The notes beneath the pieces were generated by a model that worked only from the letters and a program-made list of their open reading frames with translations, had not been told where the DNA came from and searched no databases. A stretch of DNA of 64,000 nucleotides from the NCBI GenBank assembly GCA_013350335.1, contig CM023534.1, positions 11,313,542-11,377,541 of the forward strand, read 5' to 3'. Positions 34,592 through 48,800 of the stretch are shown here, one piece after another (positions within the stretch are counted from its first letter, which is position 1; each line of letters begins with the position of its first letter). The stretch comes from Chimonanthus salicifolius (Eukaryota > Streptophyta > Magnoliopsida > Laurales > Calycanthaceae). A program made the position numbers and the translations under genes.

Positions 34592-35500
34592 TGATTCTTG
34601 ATCATGTTGCAGGTGGAACCTTCACATTTCATATTCTTTTCATCTACTGGCCTCCAACTTAGGATTTGCCATGATCAGTGTATATCATATGAAAGTAACC
34701 ACCGCATTACTGCTCCCCCAACATGGTGCAGGATTGGCCTCAGTAAAAAAAAGGGGGAAAAAGAAAAAAAAAAAAAACAGTATGCAAATGACAACTCGCA
34801 TCATTTGGTACTTGTAGTTTTAAATAGTAATATATATTATCTTAAATGTTATGTATAAATAAAAAATTCCTTATAAAATTATAAGATTTGACATTATCCA
34901 AACAGAGTGAAACAAATGTCTAAGAAAAGCATGAGTCTACATAAGCCCAAAATATGGGCATGGGCTTCACAAAAATACAAAATTGGGTCGGGCTTGCACT
35001 TTGGTAAATCAAGCTAACCTTGGGGTAGGCCAAGGCCAGCACTAGGACCTATATCGAGGCCTAATGCCTGTTTCCATCCACCTGAGTTGCAATCTACTGA
35101 ACATGACTATAGTAGGCCCAAGGAAGATGGTGTGATTTAGGTCATTCATGATTAATCCATCCTGTATATTTTTGTTCTCATTAGTGAGTGGGTTGCGGGT
35201 TGCTTGCAGGATATGAAGGATGTAATCAGGTTTTACAAAGAAAACGCAGAAATGATAGTGGATACATTCACCTCCCTTGGATTTAAAGTGCATGGAGGGA
35301 AGAATGCTCCATATGTATGGGTACATTTCCCAGGTCGGAGTTCATGGGATGTTTTTGCAGAAATTCTGGAGAAGACGCATGTTGTAACAACTCCTGGAAG
35401 TGGATTTGGACCTGCTGGTGAAGGTTTTATCAGAGTCAGTGCCTTTGGTCATAGGAGCAATATTTTAGAAGCATGCCGAAGATTGAAACAAGTAATCTAA

Positions 35501-36881
35501 ATTGGAGCATTCTCCCAGCAGTTACCATCGGATCGGTGTCATTTTTCCTGCACTTTCTATATTTGACATCTTCAGATTATGCAAATTTTCTTGCATGAAT
35601 GTTCCATTGATGGTTTGGTTTTCCTCTTTGATTTATAAATGTAAAAGCATTTCCTCTCGTTTTCAACTCAATGTTAATGACCTAAAAAATTTAATTTTTT
35701 TAATGTTTGTCTGAAGGTTTTCACTGAAGGTTTTCATTCCTTCGACCTGCAATAGTATTGTTGGGCTTGGCTTTTGATAATTTTTAGCATTCATCTTTCT
35801 CGTGAAAAAAAATAAATAGTAGAATTCTAAAGTGTCAACTCCAAATTAATGGGATAAATGTTTTAGATGATGATGATAATTAGAATTCAAAAAGTCCATT
35901 ATCTTGGATTTTGGCAATAGCTCAGGCTTCGTTGTTATTATCAACGTTATTTTCATGCACCCATCTTGCTGCCTTCAAGTATGTCGGACATCTACTATTC
36001 ATCCTTGTGCTTCACTGTTTGGGATTTGGGTTGGGTTAATGAATGGATGCCAAGATTCTTCTCATGCACCTTTCATTTATTTCTGAGGAGAAATTGTGTC
36101 AGATAATATCAAGCCACAATGTGATTCCTCTACTTTATCAATCCATCGGCTATTGCCGGCAACCGTCACTCCGGAAATAAAATGTCAGGGCAATGGGCTG
36201 AAAAACATGTCACTGGTTGATCAGATTTGCCAGGTTGGGTGACCAGATCTACAATAGGTTATGCCGACAGAAGCTACACCTACCCTAAACCCAGCATGGA
36301 TTTTAATTAATTTTTTAATATATTTCTCCGCTGCATATAAAATACAGTATATCATCATAAGATTAGTGGCTACAATGATAAGTCTAATCAATATGTATAT
36401 TTGCAAAAACATCCAAAACATAGGAACATACTGGTTTTCCGGCTTTTAGGTACCCATTTACATCCCTATATGCTTATCCAGAGTGTATGTGTACAAGTTT
36501 CCAAATTGCCTTCCAAGCCATTAATATTTTGCAGATGGGCTTTCGGATACACGCTAACATAAATGTACATGTAATTTCGCAGAAGTTATCTCCTTGAACT
36601 AATTATCACGCCCATGGGTTAGACCAGCTCTAAACACTGAGCGACATCTAAATGGACGAAGCTATAAGGAGCTTCAATATGCAAACCCACAACCCTAAGG
36701 ATAGAACAGGGTAAGACCTAGAGATGATCATCCCATCCATGGGCTGGATACTAAACCAAATTGTAGATGCAGCCCAGATCATGGCACCTATCAAAACACA
36801 AGAAATTTCAACATTGAAGAGAAATAAGATTTGACAAAACATATATGTATGGAAGCTTGGCATTTATATATGTAAGAATTC
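35501..36881. other. Convergent intergenic region
   Basis: Lies between the stop of the aminotransferase-like gene and the stop of NUP133 and should carry both 3' UTRs. AT-rich; no gene or bounded repeat recognised. Confidence 0.45.
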
Positions 36882-39800
36882 TCATTCCATGAGGGTTACA
36901 TCTTCAGCTTCAAAATCAGTATCAAGCATGCCTAACATGATAGCAGTCATCATCAGCTTACCGGCATCAGGGAAATCCTTGTGCTGCATCAGGATCCCTT
37001 CTACAGAGCCTGGATCCTTCAACATTGGATACTCTGCATCTTCTTGCTGAAGTGGCAGTACTTCCTCAAAACCCCCTTCATAGATCTGGGCATCTGATCT
37101 ATAGCACCTATTTGAGGCCTGAAAGAGTATGGTTCCCTTCAAAAACCGCAGGCTCTCGTCATCACCCCACCCTTCTGCGGCAGATGCTTGATAGAGGCCT
37201 TGCCAATCGTCTTGATCAGCAGCATTTTTCCAGCACTCCTCCAGAAGGCTTTTGTTTGACCTCCGGAAAGACGAGCTGGTCAATGCAAAAATATCGAATA
37301 CTCGCAAAGAAAGTTCTCTGTTCTTGCTCTTCAGACACATATTAATCAGCTCTACAGGAGAAAGCAGCTCTGTAGCGTCTTGTTTTTCTTTGTCATCAGA
37401 AAACAGACTCATGATTTCTTCCTGCATGAAGAATGGATATTTCATTTAGGATGTAAATACAGATCTTGGAATCCTACAACTAATTAAATATTCTAAAAAT
37501 CAGACAACTTTATTGTGGTCAAGCATCCAGGGCTTCATGGGTACATTACATCTCAGAAAATTTGTTTGGTCTGCCTTACCAGGGGTTGGACGTGTGTTGG
37601 GGTTGGGAATGAGGATGGTACCATTCTAAGGTGTTCCATGCATAGTTCAAAAACTCGAAACTTGGAGTTCACTCAAAATTTCTATGGAGTCAAGCAACTT
37701 GAGCAAGTTTTTGGAATCGGCTCGAAAAAACTCAATAAAGTTTGTTGACTCACTATACTCAAAATCCTATCGAATTGAGTCAACTCAGACCGACTTGCCC
37801 GAGTTTTTAAACTATGGTTCCATGTATCATCATATACCTCATTCTTAGATAGATGATCTCTAATTTAGAAGCTCAATTCAAATAGCACAGGTTCCTTGGT
37901 GCTGCCGTATGTTTGATCACACTGATAAATTGACAGAAAACTGACGAAGCCAGAGTGCAGATAAAAATAGTATGACTGAACATCGTCCACAAAATGTGCC
38001 TTATTGTAAAGGGAAGAAAGCACTACTTGCTGGAATCTTCCCCTTTCAGTTTTCTGAGTTTTCCAACCCCCAGCACCAATTGAAAGGAGGGAGAAGAAGC
38101 TTCATGGTACTGGTAATATAAAGCAGGAGAAAGGTTCAAGAAAAGAACTGCAACTTCCATATCTTAAGAAATATGATGCACCTGCAACTTTAGAATCTGC
38201 AAATCAGCCTCTATGCGCTTTGCCTTCAACTCAAAATCATCATCCCTACCTGATCAAGTAGCAAGATTGAGATATATCATTACATAAAATCAACTTCTGT
38301 TAACTAAACTTACTTCTTCAGAAGAGTGATTAAAAAAAAAGAACTAAGATGCATTCAGCACAATACAAGACATCGGTTGAATAAGAATAGAATGGCAGTG
38401 TCTTGGATGAGGCTAGAATACAAGATGTTTGAAATTTAAAAAAAACACAGTTATCCAAGTTGTACAGGTAGGAGTGTGTCAAGAGACCACTCAGTCACGA
38501 GGAACTCAACTCAGAAAAAGCCCAAAACATTGAATCTGATCGTAAGTGTTTATTGTTGTAACCACAAAGATTGCCTTTTCCAATCATGTGGCGTCCTCAA
38601 AAATAATATATCATTAAGAATAACAACCAGAATGTGTAAAAATAACATGAAGAAAAATTACTGTGCAAATATTAGTCAAAGCAATCCACCAATCTACATT
38701 TCACTATTACACTTTGGCTTAAGAACCAGAGGTCCCAAGTTCGAGTCCCATAGTAACTCGATGCCCGTGGCTCGCAGGGGGCTATGCGCATCCAGAGTTT
38801 TATGTAACGCCCTCGTACTCGGGGAGAGATGGAGGTGTTGGGGTTCTTCGTCATCAAAAAAATGTAAATTTCACTATTTAAGTCAGTTTTAAAAAGAAAG
38901 TGACAGTACTTCATCATTTGGGAAAACATTATTAAGAAATTAATAGAAAACAGTAGAAAAAACCTAACTTAGAGATGTGTACGAGGGTATGCTGATTATT
39001 CTGAAGTATCTGAGCAATATAACCAATTCTGAACCCCAAGGGGGTTGGCCTAGTGGTTGACACACAAGACTTTAGGATTGAGGTCTTGGGTTCAATCTTT
39101 AGTGACTCCAATGAAGGGTCACTCTCCGTGGGATATGTAGGTCCCACCGCTTGAACCCGATATGTGTGTGCAGGGAAGCGTGCACATGCCCCTAATGACT
39201 AGTCGGGCGAGACATCTAGGCACCTTCAGTCATTAAAAAAAAAAACAAGTAAAAAAAAATATAACCAGTTCTGTTACCTCAAAACAATGTTGTGAAAATC
39301 GAATCGTATCGTAAATCGTTAATATATCTTTAATCGCAAATCGTATATCGTAAATCGTAGAATCGTAAGATTCATTAGTGTTTTCCCTAAAAAATATTTA
39401 ATATATGAAATAACGTAAAATATATCTAAAATGTAATAACATGAGCAATTCTCCAACTTTCTTTCAATATTAAGTGCTATATAATTAGTTCATTGGAGCT
39501 CAAATTTCAATCAAGAAAGAAAATTTGCTGGGAGCAGATTATGGAAGGTAACACTTTCTACCCATTCTGCAAATCATGATATTCATTTTGATGGAAGTCA
39601 AACAATCACTCAAATGCACACATACAGTCACAGATGCTATTGAGGCTTGTTTCTTTTCTGGGTAGAAGTCAGTAGTCCAAAACAGATCCTCTTAGCCCCA
39701 ACTAGAAAGCAGGTAGTTTCAGGGACACAAAATACTACTAGTGTTTTGACCTCCAAAAGCAAAGAAGATAATACAAGTATGCAACAACAAGAACACATTC

Positions 39801-42800
39801 CATGATCATCACCCATTTGTCATTTTATTGCATTTTCCCTACAGCTTGAAGTTGTATATTTAAATAAGAGTAACATTCTATCCTCTGTGGCTTGCAATTA
39901 GAACAACATGAACAGGGCATACTTATCTTGGTGGATAGGTTAAACTCATTCTAGTTTGTTGTATAAGATGCTTAAACTCATATTACCCCAGTATGTGCAT
40001 GTGTGTGAATGGATAACATTTTTTATTCCTTAATTTTGTGCATGTGACAATAATAACATTATTTATTCATCAATAACAGCCAGATGCCAGACATACCATT
40101 ACACGTAAAATCTTTGTCCCTAAGGCATACCCCTTTAGTCACTGCATTTAATCCAGTACATTCACAATCAATTCAGAAAATTAACGGTGGTAACTGAAGT
40201 ATCAAAGCTTTCTAATAATCAGAAAACAGCAGCAGAGAGAAAGAGAGTTTTGGGAGTAACAAACCTGCTGCTGCAGCAATTTTGGAGAGATTGAGTAACC
40301 ACCTTCGATCTGCCAGAGATGGCCTCTGTTTGATAGGTTCAAGTTCTGACCCTTCATCAGTCATTGAATTAGTACCATCATCTTTAGAAAGTGCTAAAGC
40401 ATGAAGAGTTTCTGAAGCACAGGAGAAATGGTTTAAGAAAATTTCATGAAGCCACAACAGATCCTTGTGCTGCTTTAGAAATATAGCTAGCTCCTCCTGG
40501 AACTCTTCCCCAAGTCTTAGAAGCTTAGCATACTGACGTTTTTCATACAACTGATTAAACACAAAACAACTGAATCCACCTTTTGGCCCCATGCTCTCAT
40601 GCTGCGTCATAAAATCATTAAAAAGCATTTAGTGTAAGTCACTGCAGAGTTGATGATACAGGAAAGATTAACACAATGGATTGACAACTTCAGTGGCATT
40701 TTCTAACAATATCCAGCAGTCTTTCAAAAGATTATTGAGAAATGTTTGCCTTTGCGTTTTCTTCCCCCCCTTCTCTTTGGATTGAAAACACAGACACACA
40801 CCTACCTGCTAGACCACCACCCTAAACCTGTTTTTTTTACCACATGCAAGAAATCAATGGTTGAACATTCTAAGAAGTGCTAGTGATACTTTTGAAAATT
40901 TGTATCTTCACCAAAACCATCTTGATTGGATTATAAAACCAAGCTTTTAAAGCTCTTCAAATTTTGATGACGTTAATTAATTAATTTATTTTCATCTCCC
41001 AAGTTTTCTGGCCTTCAAATTTGTAGCTTGGTTTATCCAATCAAAGTGATTTTTGGTGGCCCACATTCAAGGATAGTGGACCCATTATATGGGACCTAAA
41101 TAGGCCCCACATGGCCATATGCACAGTAAGGGTGTGCACTGGGAAAAATCCTTCAGCATAATGTAGATGAAAAAGAAATTCATCATTCAAGTAAGCTCTA
41201 TCTAATCCTTGATCACACTAGAGTATGTAGTGTAAGGTGTGCTTAGGTGATTATTCATATATATAACATGTTCCTCCACAAGCCAAACCACAAGATTCTT
41301 TTGGTGTAATTGCATTATAAAATTGTGCAAGCTTTTTTTTTGGCAAGCCTAGGACCAGATGGATAGGTTCAAAAGGTCTTTGCTTGATTCCGTACCTACA
41401 AAAAAATCACCTTCATTGGATGAGTGAAACCACATTTTTTAAGGGCTGAAAGTTTTGGATCACTTTAGAATTATTTTTTTAGCCCAACTTGGGAGGGATT
41501 TGAATTCAACGAGAAAACATATCAGAACGTGGTCAAATTGGGTAAAGATCAAATTCATATGTGTGTGCGCGTGCGTGGGGGGTAGGGTGGAGATCATTGC
41601 AGAGGTATGAGAAAGACAGAAAGGGAAGAAGTGGGAGTGGAACAGTAGGGGCCTACCAAATGTGCTCCATTTGGCATAGTGTGCAGTGTTTATATGAGCA
41701 CAAGTGTCATATATTATCATTGTCTTCAAAGCCTTTGTCTCATCTATTTGGACTTAGCTTTTTCAAGTTCTACTTTACCACTCAACGCAACAACAATCAT
41801 GTTCTTTGTCGTCCCACATTCTATCATATAAGTCTTATGAGCCCATTCTACATCATTAATGACCTCCTTCTCCAAGTGCTTTCTACTTGTAATCCTCCAA
41901 CTCTTCGTACTAAGATTATTTTTTTTGAAACTTTGAGGACTTGATTCATTAAAAATCAAAGAGTGAGTACACGAGGGGATCCAAGTATAGGAGAGTTATA
42001 CCCGGATCTAAGGAAAGAAACGAAAGAGAAGACGATAAATCATAAAGCAAAAGAAAAGATACAATGGCATGCCCCTCCCCATAAGAGATATGCTAAGAAG
42101 TCCCCTACTCCCCAAGCTCCCATAGCCAATAAGATGAAAACAGTTCCATAGCCAGTCTTTGTTTGTGTACACCAACTTTCGCTAGAAATCCACCAATCTT
42201 TGTTTGTGTACTAAGATTGTTTCTAATTTTTTTAAAGATGTGCCAAAACCATCTTAGCCAGCATTCCCTCATCATTTCTTTTATTGGAGCAATTCTAGTC
42301 TTTGTTACACCACACATCCATCTTAACATATGTATCAACAATCAACATTACTTTATCCACCCTTCTTTATAAAATGTCCCTTTTGCATATAATAGAAATG
42401 GATAATTCAAAAACCAACCTTGGATGGGAAAAATGGCTATGGTGGTGGTGGCGATGATTGATGATATCACTCCTATTGGATATAGATTTGGCCATATCAG
42501 GGAACGGAATTAGCAAGTAGGTCTTGGTCAAGTGGTTTGAATGGTAACAACTTGCCCGCATTTTGCTTAGAAGTTTGTAAGTGATCATTTACATACATTT
42601 AAGTGTATGATATAAGGTCAAATGAAAAACATATATGTAAGACCCACTTCATCATGAAAATCATTGGATAACAACCTTGCACCGACATAATATTTTGTAG
42701 AAAGATATTCACCAACATAATGTTACCTATATATGAGTGAAATTTCTCCTCCCATACATGTAAGGCTTGGGTCAAACAATAACATGGGAACAAAACTTGT

Positions 42801-45800
42801 TGGTACTTGTCATGCAACCTTAAAGGTTGTTGTGGGGTTCTAATCATGTTACCATTAAGAAAAAAATTAAAAAAAAAGAGAGGATATTATGGAAAAGGTT
42901 GAGATCTAATTGTTTTTCACTCTATTTTAAGGACCTTCAAATCAAAATATCAAATCATTTAGCAATGTTTTGAGTGGACAACTGAGGTTTACTATATAGC
43001 TTTTGAAACAATATCTCTCAGCTCTAATTTATTTGTTACTTTGTCGTATAATTTCATGGTTTGCCAATTCACAATGATGATCTATTAGCACATTTATGAC
43101 GGTAAATAACAACTTCAACCTCCTACTCATTTCATAATTCAAAAAATGGGCATCCCATGTCTGCACGAAGGAAACAATGATGAAGACAAAGTAAAATGCA
43201 TTGCAAAGGGAGTAAGAAAAACTTTATACCATAAGGCTCCGAAGGAGCCCAGTATCATTGAGGTCACAACATATGTTCCACAGAGTTTGATAGCCCTCAT
43301 TTCGCTTGGCAATGGATAATACACGTGAATAAAGCTTTCTAAACTTGGCTTCTTCTGGGTTATCAATGTCACTGGCCTTATCTATATCCTGTTGTAAAGT
43401 AAGCAAGATCAGTAAGATGTAATTGGCTTATGGAACATACTTAGTAAGAGCTTTTTGTAGTTTCTGAGATAAGGAGACAGATCTCATTACAGTCCAACCA
43501 TATAATTATTAAGATATTAACAATAACCATTTTGTTTTAAAATATAACTAAATAATCAAATTATGCCATTATAGATTCATCTAAATGACACTAGTTAATT
43601 TCAAATTATATACTTGTAAAAAAGTCAAGAAAAATAAGTTTGAACTCAGTTATACAATTTAGATGATGGTATTGATCATCATCATCATCAAGCCAGTCAT
43701 CACATTGATCTACTGATGCAGATTTGAAGGGTCTAAAACTGATGTGGGCCCCAGATCTCAACCTAGGGACACACCACAGCAGCTGGCCTATGGAAAATTA
43801 TTGCAGTGCAATAGAGTTCGATTTTAAAATTTAATTGTAGTGCAATTAGTAGTCTCAGAAAGTCTTAGTTTGGATTCAAGCTACAAATAGTGTCCAATTA
43901 ACATCTTAGTCTTAATTACTTTTAGTTTGAATTCCAATTTGAATTCTTGTGCATTCAGTCTCACTTTTAATTAGTCCACTTTTCAAGTTATATACACGGA
44001 AGAGAAAAGGGGGGTGGGGGTTTGGGAAACTGACCTGGTATCCAGCTTCCACAAAACCTTTAACTTGTTGATACAGGCAATCAAGAAGCAAATCTCTTCT
44101 TTTACAGTACTCATCAACAAGACCTTTGTGTTCTTCTACCCGTTCAATTTTTGCTGCGATAGAACCAGCATATGCCTCAAGGATAACATCAGTAAGCCCT
44201 TCCAGATGAGAAAAGAAATCTGATTTTGCTGATAAATCAAATCCTGTTGCTCCCTGTAACAGCTGAAGTATCAGAGATGCCACACTCCACAGCCCAGATC
44301 GTACCATACGTTGACAATACCAAGGTGTTAAGCCCTCTGGTGAAGGATACCAAGCCTGATGCACTTTTTTGTAATGCATGGCAGCTTGAATCAAAGTTGT
44401 GCACACATTTGAGAGTTCACAAGCTCGCTGAATTTGAGATGCAAAGGGTTGCTCTTCTCCAATTATATATTGTAGATGATGGGACAAGCAGTAGAATACT
44501 TCTTCAAGATCAGAAACTTTGCTGTAGAATACTTCAGCATTATCTCTATCCATCAGAAGAACAGTATTCCTACGAGCTTTCTCACCAACTAATTGAATCA
44601 AGTCCCAAAGAGAGCCACTCATTTCATTAGGTGAATTAGAATATGTGGAACTGCCTCCATTAGACCGATTCTGGTTCAGTGTATTCTGCAAATTCCTTAG
44701 CTGGATCATGCTAGCAAGCTTTTCACCATGCTCCATGATAATTTGCAAAGAATGCCCTGATGATGGATAATCTATTTTTAGAAAGAGCTGGACTAAAAGG
44801 TCCTTATTTTATTTGAATGATATGGAGTAACAGGTTCTTCATCAAAAAAATCTGAACATGCTAATAAGAATTAACAATTGATCATCCATCCTTTTGTCCT
44901 TGAAGACAAGAGAAAGAAACCATTACACTAACAAGAAAAAAAAAAAAGTAATAGCGGCTACCAGAAGTCAAGCCCAAACACCCAAGGCAACAAGTTGTGT
45001 GACACCAGTAATTGCTCTGCCAGGAAACCCTTATAGATAGGGCTCTCATGGTTTATACTTTAGACAATTCCAACCCCCCCCCCCACCCTGCTCCGCCCAC
45101 CTCCCATTTTTGGAAGAAATATGTGCCATTACCAACTACATCTACTTCTTAAGAATCTTTGGTCAAGTTAATCAATCACACAACAATTGAATTGATGAGA
45201 AAGATCAAGTGAAATAGGAAATGGACATACTTTGCGTAGAATGGAGCTCCTCATGGCACTTGGATATAGCAAGAAACTGAAGAAATCGTTGATGCTTCTC
45301 CTGCTTATCCAAAAGTTGAGATGAAATAACAGCCATAGCCACAATTTCAGCTCCTCTAGTTGTTGTCCAGTGTTTTGCCAGGGTATCAATAATAGATTTG
45401 CTTGTGCGAACAAATACATTTGTTTCACCATCCCTTTCAAATGCTCCAGAGTTTTTAAGCTTCTCAAATGATCCTTCAACTTGCCCAGATGAAAGAAAAT
45501 CGTGGAAGAGACGACCAAGTAAGGCTTCAGATTCTTCATCTTGGGCAGTCCGGTGTGTGATGCCAGCTAAGGCATCTCTTCGCCTATTGCCAACATCCCA
45601 TGCCTCAGAACTAGCCCTTCGAGGAGCAAGATTGCCACCAAATGCCAAGCTTCTTTTCTCCTCTTCCACCACTCCTTCATTTGAGCTTCCCTTACGTGAC
45701 AAGCTTCGCTCTGGTGGTTCAACACCACCTAGTAAAACTGCCTTTTCAGGTATTGCCCATATTCCTGCTTTCTCAGTCATCACAACCCATGCTCCTTCTT

Positions 45801-48800
45801 CACCATCCTCTGTTGAAGGAAAAACAGAAGCATCAAATACTTTTCCTGCATCCCAAGGCAAATCAAATTGATAGAGTCTTGTAGAGCCTCTCCAATAATT
45901 AGTGACTGTAGCAGTTCCATCTCCTGAAAGTATGACTGCAGAACCAGAAGGCTTGCCCCCAACACGTAGTCTCATAGAGAACAAAAACTCTTCATTTTCC
46001 ACTTTAGCTTTCGGAATTATCACTTGGATAGGAGCTTTTTTCTCCAAAACCCTTTCATTTATAGACTTAAAATTTTCTACCGACACATTAAGCCCAGACT
46101 TATATTGCATTGTCAAAAGTGAATACTGTGTGTAGTTTGAACTGCTTATTCGATCCTTACACAAGGTAGCAACAAGAACAGTGAATTCCTTTCCACGGTC
46201 ATCCATCTGCATATCCAGAAGCCAAATGTGCTTCTGACCAGCCAAATCCTTCTTAATACCCAAATCACTATCGGTGCCAACAACTTCATGGGACCACAGT
46301 CTTGAAATGTTTATATCAGGAGTCAGGTGGATGTTCCAACACTGTATCTCATGATCTGTCAGCAGAAAGAATTGCCGATTGGATTCAATCAGAGCAAGCT
46401 GATGAGAACGCCAAACAAGTGATCTCGTGTACCCCTTGTTCATAAAAGAGTATCCATTATCACTAGTTTGTGTCAATGCAACACCGACATCCTGAGAAAC
46501 TTTTTCCCTATAGATTCCTGAGGCAGTGCACCGAAACTGCCAGAGTTCTCCATTGGGACAGCAAGCTACAGCCACACACTCATGCAACACCCCAGGTATT
46601 GCAGAAGCAATCAAAGAGTTGAAAACATTAGGTTCAACCACATTGCCACTTCCAGTCCATTTTTGCTGTTGGTGCCAGTTTGGTGTAGTTTTGACCAGCA
46701 CTAGGGGAAGCATTCTCTTTTGATTTATCCAAAGGGAGAATGCTAACAATTGGATTATTCCGTTCTTCTGTATAGATGTCAGGCCAATATATGACAGCCT
46801 GAGACTTCATGTTGCAGATTATTAGGCCAGCGGAGTTGCACTGCTGTACCAGCTTATCTGTTTTTCCATGCACACTCTCCCATTTGATAACACAAACCAT
46901 CCAGGTGTTTCCATGCCCAAACTTTGTGCCAACATCTCCATCTTCTAGAACAGAAGAAGGGATATTGAGCACAATGCATTTTTTTGAAACTGCAGGTGAT
47001 AAGTAGTTCCATATGAAGAGCTGGTTTCCACATATTAACCAAGATAGGGATGTTTCCTTATCAATGCCACCAGATATTCCTCCATCACCTGTCACAAAAA
47101 AAAAATAAATTAATAACAAGACAATTTCCAACTGAAACTTCAGAACTGCTTGGAGGTAAATAACCCATACAAACATTTATTGGTACTTGCAGACATTGAG
47201 AATAAAATGTCCCTTGCATAATGAACAGTATACTAACCAGGAGCAATCTTCTGCAGAAAGTCAGTTTGGGCACTACGAACTACTTGAGGAAATTCTACAA
47301 CAAACACAGGTTGGATCGGATTGGCATCAGCTCCCTTTTCTGTTCTCTTTGCTGGTGGAATTCTACACACAAGATGAGATTGTGGTGATTAGCTGTCATT
47401 CTATGAAGAAGCATATAATGAAACATACAAATCACCAGGAAGCATCTTTATGATTCATGAATCAACCATCAACCTTAAAGATAGATTTCATGGTCAGTTG
47501 TTTGGATCACTGCCCCTTCAATTATGTAATTTTTAGATTTATTTTTCTTTTTTACTTTCTGTTACAGCAAATTCTGAAGGGTGTATTTGCGATTCAAATT
47601 TTAGCCATACAGGCTCTAATGCATAAAAGGTGTTCCTAGACTCCAAAAGACGACAACAATAGGTGGCCATACCTTGCATGATTCTAGTGATCCTGATTGC
47701 ACACTAATTGGCACCCTATAGCGCAAAAGACCTAAGGTAAAAAAAAAAAAATCATAATCATGCTAACATTGGAAGCTAGCAACATCACTAGTGGAGACCC
47801 TCGAGTCTTGACTTTCATAACATCAGCCCTTATTAACAACCAAGTGAGTTTTTTAAAAAAATTAAAATAAATAGGATTAATGTACAGGAAGTGTCCATAT
47901 ATGGAGGCCATGGACCATGAGCTCTTATTAAAAACCGAGTCAGTTTTTATATGAGATTAAAATAAATATGCACAAGAAGTGTCTGTGCATGTATGGAGCC
48001 CATGGGCCATGAACTCTTACTAAAAACCGAGTCATTTTTTAATTAAAATTAAAATAAATATCAACAACGGCAAACTAAGTGCATGTGCATGTATAGAATC
48101 CATGGGCCCCACATATTGAGTCGTGTGTTGGCCAGCAAGCTTCCCTTGTGCAACTGGGCCCATGTTCATGAGCATAGGCCCCACTCTGGGCTTTCTACAA
48201 TTTCCACCTGCATCATGTATTCATGAATATAAACTCATCGAATACATACATCTGAGGTCTGGGTTGTTCATCAAGCAGCCCTACTATGTATGCACCTGAC
48301 CATAGTTCGGTAACTTGACTGGGTGGCCACATCAGAATAGAAAGAGGAGGATGCTCAAAAGAAATAGCCAACTTCCCAATTGACACAAATATGTGATCAA
48401 CCTAGTGATTGAACAGATCAAATTCTTAAGCCTTAGGAAATCCTCACTAGGACCTGACTCATAAATATTCAAATCCTGGAAATACAATGTGTTTGATAAA
48501 TAGAAACATGGAATGACGCCTCTCTAATTCATTTACTCATGATGTTTCCTCTTAACAACCATAACTCCAACAATGTCAGACAGATGAAAAATATAACACC
48601 CTAGTTGTGTTTGGATGCAACCCAAATCATAATCTGCACTTTGATCAAAATGAAGAACATCCCCAATGTTTCAGAAATTTTGCAGCATGAGATTCTTTTA
48701 TCCAAACCATTACGGGTACTCAAGGTGAAAATTCCATTTGGAGCCCACCAATGATCATGGGAGTTGATAGGTTAGAAAAGTTTTTATTTAAATATGTATC

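Noticed and set aside
46634..46749. A small intron to explain the NUP133 frame change
   Set aside because: The only GT...AG pair that fits is about 47 bases, too short for a plant intron, and it would remove expected protein sequence; a one-base indel is simpler.
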